NCBI RefSeq assembly: GCF_910592395.1
Contig: NC_088308.1
Location: 1-64,000 of the forward strand
Origin: Lineus longissimus
Taxonomy: Eukaryota; Nemertea; Pilidiophora; Heteronemertea; Lineidae
DNA length: 64,000 bases
Direction: 5' to 3'
The position numbers and the translations under genes were made by a program. Of the stretch, positions 59,301 through 64,000 are shown one piece after another. The notes beneath the pieces were generated by a model. It searched no databases. It worked only from the letters and a program-made list of their open reading frames with translations, and had not been told where the DNA came from. Every line of letters begins with the position of its first letter. Positions within the stretch are counted from its first letter, which is position 1.

Positions 59301-61804
59301 ACATCTACCTCATAGTTCATGTATTATCATCTAACAAACCCAGTGGAGACAGAGCCTGAACTAACATGCAGCGATCGGGAAAACTTATACACGCACCAAT
59401 TGTATACAGATAGCGCTCGAGCTTGTGACTACTGACTATTGGAGTTGAATGGCGTTAGAAGAAGGAACTAGATATAATTGGACCAAGAGTAAATGTACGT
59501 CAACGACCGGCGTACCCCTTTAACCATCCAGGCACCAGTGGTTTTCAATATTCTCCGCCTCTCGATATGATGAAGGAGTATAAAAAGCCTCAAGCTCAGG
59601 ACACCCTTTGACTAATTCTGATTGAAAAAGTCACCAGTGTCCGACACTAATACTTTTTTTCCCCAATGTATCCTCGAAAATACAAGATGCCGATTCGAAC
59701 CATCCTCGGAGGTACTCCAACGCCCGGAATCAGTATGTGCTGCAGTTTGAAAAGGTTGGGTGCGGGGTATGATAGTGATAATAATGAAAATGTTGACATC
59801 TGCACATGGATAATTAGATAACAAGATAAGAAAGAAGAAAAAAAAAAGAAATAAAGTTCGCCAGATTCACCGGGGGTCGAACCCGTGACCAGCCGCTCCA
59901 CAGTCAAACACTCTTAGCGCTGAACCGTCAGGCTTTCGTTTTGAAATGAGGATTTTATCCGCCTCTTATATGCTGTATGCAAACGAGCGCGCCGTAATTG
60001 TAACAAGGTCGCGCAGGTGGCAGAGTGATTTGCCCAAATAGTTCCAAGTAATCGTATATTTCCATAGTTGTACATATTTTTCTCAACATATCGTTTTTAT
60101 ATACCTCAGTGATATAAAAGATTATCTTTACAGTTGATTTTACGTTTCAATGGCCTTTTTTTAAAGTGTTTACAAATCGAGGTCAGCAGGGCAGAGTCAA
60201 TTTGTGAATTGTTTGGAAAGATTTTGGGCAGGGTCAAAAGAAATAGTTGTTGGCGCAGATGATGTTAACAAAATGGCCAATTTCCGCCCCACCCGTGAGA
60301 TTTGTTCTCGTCACGTCATGAGCACATTGAACTGCTAGTGAACCGTGCTCGCAGTGAATATGTACTGGCTACCGCTCTCTCCATCATCACCGACGATATC
60401 TGCCGGTGCCGGTCGTGCGGAGACGCACGCCACTGCCGTACCGGTACCTCAGAAAACTTGCCGTTTTAGGCAGATTTGCGATGATTGAAACAATACATCT
60501 ACCTCATAGTTCATGTATTATCATCTAACAAACCCAGTGGAGACAGAGCCTGAACTAACATGCAGCGATCGGGAAAACTTATACACGCACCAATTGTATA
60601 CAGATAGCGCTCGAGCTTGTGACTACTGACTATTGGATTTGAATGGCGTTAGAAGAAGGAACTAGATATAATTGGACCAAGAGTAAATGTACGTCAACGA
60701 CCGGCGTACCCCTTTAACCATCCAGGCACCAGTGGTTTTCAATATCCTCCGCCTCTCGATATGATGAAGGAGTATAAAAAGCCTCAAGCTCAGGACACCC
60801 TTTGACTAATTCTGATTGAAAAAGTCACCAGTGTCCGACACTAATACTTTTTTTCCCCAATGTATCCTCGAAAATACAAGATGCCGATTCGAACCATCCT
60901 CGGTAGTACTCGAACGCCCGGAATCAGTATGTGCTGCAGTTTGAAAAGGTTGGGTGCGGGGTATGATAGTGATAATAATGAAAATTTAGACATCTGCACA
61001 TGGATAATTAGATAACAAGATAAGGAAGAAGAAAAAAAAAGAAAAAAAAAGTTCGCCAGATTCACCGGGGGTCGAACCCGTGACCAGCCACTCCACAGTC
61101 AAACACTCTTAGCGCTGAACCGTCAGGCTTTCGTTTTGAAATGGAGATTTTATCCGCGTCTTATTTGCTGTATGCAAACGAGCGTGCCGTAATTGTGACA
61201 AGGTCGCGCTGGTGGCAGAGTGATTTGCCGAAATAGTTCCAAGTAATCGTATATTTCCATAGTTGTACAGATTTTTCTCAACATATCGTATTTATATACC
61301 TCAGTGATATAAAAGATTATCTTTACAGTTGATTTTACGTTTGAATGGCCTTTTTTAAAGTTTTTACAAATCGAGGTCAGCAGGGTCAGAGTCAATCTGT
61401 GAATTGTTTTGAAAGATTTTGGGCAGGGTCAAAAGAAATAGTTGTTGGCGCAGATGATGTGAACAAAATGGCCAATTTCCGCCCCACCCGTGAGATTTGT
61501 TCTTGTCACGTCATGAGCACATTGAACTACTACTGAACCGTGCTCGCAGTGAATACGTACTGGCTACCGCTCTCTCCATCATCACCAGTGGTTTTCAATA
61601 TCCTCCGCCTCTCGATATGACGAAGGAGTATAAAAAGTCTCAAGCTCAGGACACCCTTTGACTAATTCTGATTGAAAAAGTCACCAGTGTCCGACACTAA
61701 TACTTTTTTGCCCCAATGTATCCTCGAAAATACAAGATGCCGATTCGAACCAGCCTCGGTAGGATGGGCCTGGAGACTATAGAGCCGCTCTGGAATTTGG
61801 TCTA

Positions 61805-61838
61805 ACCTTAGAGTAACCCAGTCTAGTTACTCTAAGGT
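61805..61838. other. Perfect 13-bp-stem hairpin
   Basis: ACCTTAGAGTAAC (61805-61817) and its exact complement GTTACTCTAAGGT (61826-61838) are separated by 8 bases. It lies 40 bp past the end of the satellite array. No T-run follows, so it is not called a terminator. Confidence 0.8.
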
Positions 61839-62754
61839 CTAACATTATTTGATCCGATAAGGGTAACCTTTCTTTATTCTCCACATGCTCCGAGAGATGG
61901 TGGGAACGGTTTCAAACGAGTTTGTGTTTCGCAATTAAAATTGATAGCTTAACTATTACTGGCTTCATGCCCACACACAAAGATAACTTTGAATTGTCAA
62001 TGGACAAGATTGTGACAAGTTGAGACCAGCAGGGGCATTTTACCCATTATTTTTAAAGTCCGTGGGTACTCCCGGGGTTCATACTTGTATGTGGAGGGGG
62101 TAATCGGGGGAAGGGGGGGGGGGGTAATGCCTGCGAGAGGACAGAGGGCCATTGCAGGCTGTTTCGCGTTTTAGAGGGCCTGAAACATGGCAGATGGGAT
62201 TAACAGTCAAAAACACGGCCCCGTGACGGGCCGTGTCGCCTGTCGGCGAGTGTCAAATTCTGACATGTCTCATGAAAACGCTAATAAGATAATTTAGAAT
62301 CATTGGAACTTTTTTAAATTCACTTATGACGTTGACAAGATATAGTACTACACTTCTGCAAAGTTTGATGAAACTCCCAGCATTGATTTTTTTTCAAATC
62401 ACGAAAATGTATGTATACAGAATGTGCACGGACCCTATCGCAGATTTAATTGCGTCCGGAGCCCGCTCCTGGCTCCCCTGCCGTTGGCCAGCCAAACTAC
62501 ATAGTACGCACATGAAACGTCCACACAGGAGCAATGCAGCGAGAATTTGTACTGCATATAAGGGTCCTACCCAGTAAGTAAGTTCGGAGCAAAGAGACGC
62601 TGTGGCCGGCAACGGTCGGCAGTACCATGTTTGGGGTTCATGGAATAATTCGTCCCCCGTTCCCCCCTAACAAGGGGGATATTTCCACCTCACAATGAGG
62701 CAATTTTTAATTTTAAGTAATCGCGTAGTTCCACTTTTTTAGCTCAGATGGCGC
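61839..62754. other. Gene-free stretch with poly-G tract and GC hairpin
   Basis: No supported exon. It contains a run of 12 G (62113-62124) and a 9-bp-stem hairpin (ACACGGCCC at 62213 with GGGCCGTGT ending at 62236, loop CGTGAC). Confidence 0.5.
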
Positions 62755-63005
62755 CAACTGAGGTCCTGTCAAAATCATTGGCCTACCTGAGGCTGATGAG
62801 GAAACTCACGAAACTCTACAGGGTGGCCCAGAAAGGTTTTGATCCCTTGCACAATAGAATTCTATTGTGTGTGTCCATTGTGTGAGGGAAATTAATTCTG
62901 GGCCACCCTGTAGTACATGAACTTGTCACCCTGTTCAAAGATATCGGAGCGAAAGTGAAAAACGAGGACATTTCTGTTTTCCACCGCAACGGGCCTGTGT
63001 ATTTT
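62755..63005 (+). pseudogene. Retroelement ORF1-like fragment split by a MITE
   Basis: The left piece encodes VKIIGLPEADEETHET and the right piece VHELVTLFKDIGAKVKNEDI then SVFHRNGPV. Together they resemble the RNA-binding part of L1-type ORF1 / Transposase_22 proteins (a 'I-x-G-L-P-E ... H-R' pattern). The pieces are separated by an element flanked by TA; removing the element with one TA restores the reading frame exactly. No complete gene is present. Confidence 0.6.
62817..62912. mobile_element. ~96-bp mariner-type MITE inside the ORF1-like fragment
   Basis: TACAGGGTGGCCCAGAA at the left and its complement TTCTGGGCCACCCTGTA at the right, flanked by TA dinucleotides. The centre (CACAATAGAATTCTATTGTG) is itself palindromic. 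The target is the retroelement fragment described for 62755-63005. Confidence 0.85.
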
Positions 63006-63289
63006 ACCGTCGCTCTATATTGTTACCTGCAGAAATGACTCTCGGCCAATGAGACAGTAGTGCACAATAACTCTTCTGGATGTGCACTCCCCTTCATTGC
63101 TCGCCATGTTGCCAGGGAGTATACCAAGTCTTTGCTGGATGTGCCATGCTTCACTATGCGTACTCTGTCTGATCTAGATGTGTACTCTCCCAACGTAGTG
63201 CACCATGTTTCTACAGGGTGGACCTTGTCTCCACGCTTGAGAAAACTGTGTCTCATTTTCACATGGTGAATACTGATCATTTTCATCAA

Positions 63290-63535
63290 GGGATTGCATG
63301 AAATCAGAACACCAGACCTGAAGAGACAGCATATATACTGCAACAACCATACCATAATATGCTGCCACAACCAGACCTGATAATACAACATATGCTCTCA
63401 CAACCAGACCTGACAGACAGGAAATGCTGGCACAACCAGACCTGCATGAGATTGCAGATGCTGCCACAACCAGTCTGATGAGATTGCAGATACTGTCACA
63501 ACCAGACCTGGCGAGATAACAGATGCTGTTACACC
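63290..63535. repeat. Degenerate ~33-bp repeat, CACAACCAGACCTG core
   Basis: Six or seven imperfect units of 'cacaaccagacctgatgaga' and 'ttgcagatgctgc' with variable spacing. The open minus-strand frame across it is repeat-derived. Confidence 0.8.
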
Positions 63536-63681
63536 CGGAGCCAAGGCCAGCACGAGCAGATCCACACCTGATAACCCGCCCCATCACAAAGTAGACCAAT
63601 GAACGAGCTCGATAGCAAAGATTACTTTGGAGCAATCCTCAACCGTTCATGTTTAATTGAAACATACTGAACCTATAATGT

Positions 63682-63947
63682 GACCCGGTTTCTCAAAGAA
63701 TCTTAAGTGTTTGTCTTAAGTCATAATATTTTGACTAAGCCAAGTCAAAAACTTAAGTACGAATCTCAAAGCATCTTGTGTCCTTCATTCCGACTTAAGT
63801 ACGGTAGCTACCGTGCTTAAGTTTTTGGGGTACTTAAGTCGGCTAGGCGAGTTAAGATTCTTTGTGAATCAACTTAAGACAAAACTTAAGAAATTCTCAT
63901 ACTTAAGTCACCAAAACAGACTTAAGATTCTTTGTGAAACCGGGCCC
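63682..63947. mobile_element. ~266-bp TIR element (MITE), CTTAAG-rich
   Basis: Left end GACCCGGTTTCTCAAAGAAT then CTTAAGT; right end (minus strand) GGCCCGGTTTCACAAAGAAT then CTTAAGT. The interior repeats 'acttaag' and 'cttaagt' many times, giving nested inverted repeats. It has no coding capacity. Confidence 0.85.
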
Positions 63948-64000
63948 AGGAGGATAATGTGCCTATTCGCCTCTTTCCTGTCCTGTAGTAGAATGGCTGG

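Larger units (their letters stand above)
53215..61768. repeat. Tandem satellite array, ~1.19-kb units, ~7 copies
   Basis: A fixed landmark recurs at 53523, 55082, 56275, 57469, 58666, 59860 and 61055, spaced 1193-1197 bp (1559 for the first interval, which includes an extra insert). Units 3-6 are nearly identical; the first and last diverge more, as at array edges. The first unit is missing the segment before 'aaaaagcctcaagctcagga'. The last carries a ~340-bp deletion at 61587 joined at a short CACC match and then ends in unrelated sequence. Open frames such as SYPAPNLFKLQHILIPG recur in each unit but have no established function. Confidence 0.95.

Noticed and set aside
55000-61065. Repeated 70-86-codon frames in each satellite unit (VERLVTGSTPGESGELFF type)
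   Set aside because: They run through the tRNA-like element and a poly-T tract, and differ by frameshifts between units; no protein-level conservation is evident.
53215-61768. Satellite array as rDNA, 5S, U-snRNA or spliced-leader gene cluster
   Set aside because: I recognised none of the conserved 5S, U1, U2, U5, U6 or leader sequences in the unit; only the tRNA-like element and a TATA-like 'gagtataaaaag' are seen.

Overview
The window is animal nuclear DNA. Its genes are split into many small exons with GT-AG introns of 0.1-7 kb. Recognisable products are metazoan: a divergent pair of PDZ proteins of the PDLIM/ZASP type, an 11-beta-hydroxysteroid-dehydrogenase-like short-chain reductase, the splicing factor BUD31, and cytokine receptor-like factor 3 (CRLF3). 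The dense load of minisatellites, short inverted-repeat elements (MITEs) and decayed non-LTR retroelements fits a marine invertebrate bilaterian (cephalochordate, ambulacrarian or lophotrochozoan). I cannot name the species.

Layout. 1-7.3 kb: a broken tyrosine-recombinase transposon gene, minisatellites and gene-free DNA. 7.3-17.6 kb, minus strand: a nine-exon PDZ gene (about 1464 aa as modelled) with a huge Ser/Tyr/Gly/Gln-rich exon and three 'S-[KR]-[AS]-F-[KR]-x-L-Q' blocks. 17.6-21.4 kb: the interval between the two divergent genes, with a 73-bp minisatellite and one small candidate secreted-peptide exon. 21.4-36.4 kb, plus strand: the sister PDZ gene, with eight exons. The two genes share exon phases, and both have a 149-nt second PDZ exon, so they look like an inverted duplication. 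No LIM domain was found for either. 38.6-41.2 kb, plus: the SDR gene. 42.2-44.1 kb, plus: BUD31, whose second splice donor has been amplified into a minisatellite. 48.4-52.8 kb, minus: CRLF3, with a 63-bp x 15 minisatellite in one intron. 53.2-61.8 kb: an array of about 1.19-kb units, each with a tRNA-like Pol III-type element on the minus strand. 61.8-64 kb: nested transposon remains.

The genes do not form an operon. The two PDZ proteins would be expected at actin/Z-disc-type cytoskeleton, BUD31 in the spliceosome, the SDR at ER membranes and CRLF3 in the cytosol. The most unusual features are the inverted LIM-less PDZ pair with very different lineage-specific exons (a SYGRQ-rich one against a His/Tyr/Asp-rich cassette), a decayed copy of that cassette in the first intron of the same gene, the tandem decoy splice donors in BUD31, and the tRNA-like satellite array.

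Exon boundaries were set by hand from splice sites, phase continuity and remembered family sequences. No alignment, folding or search was run.
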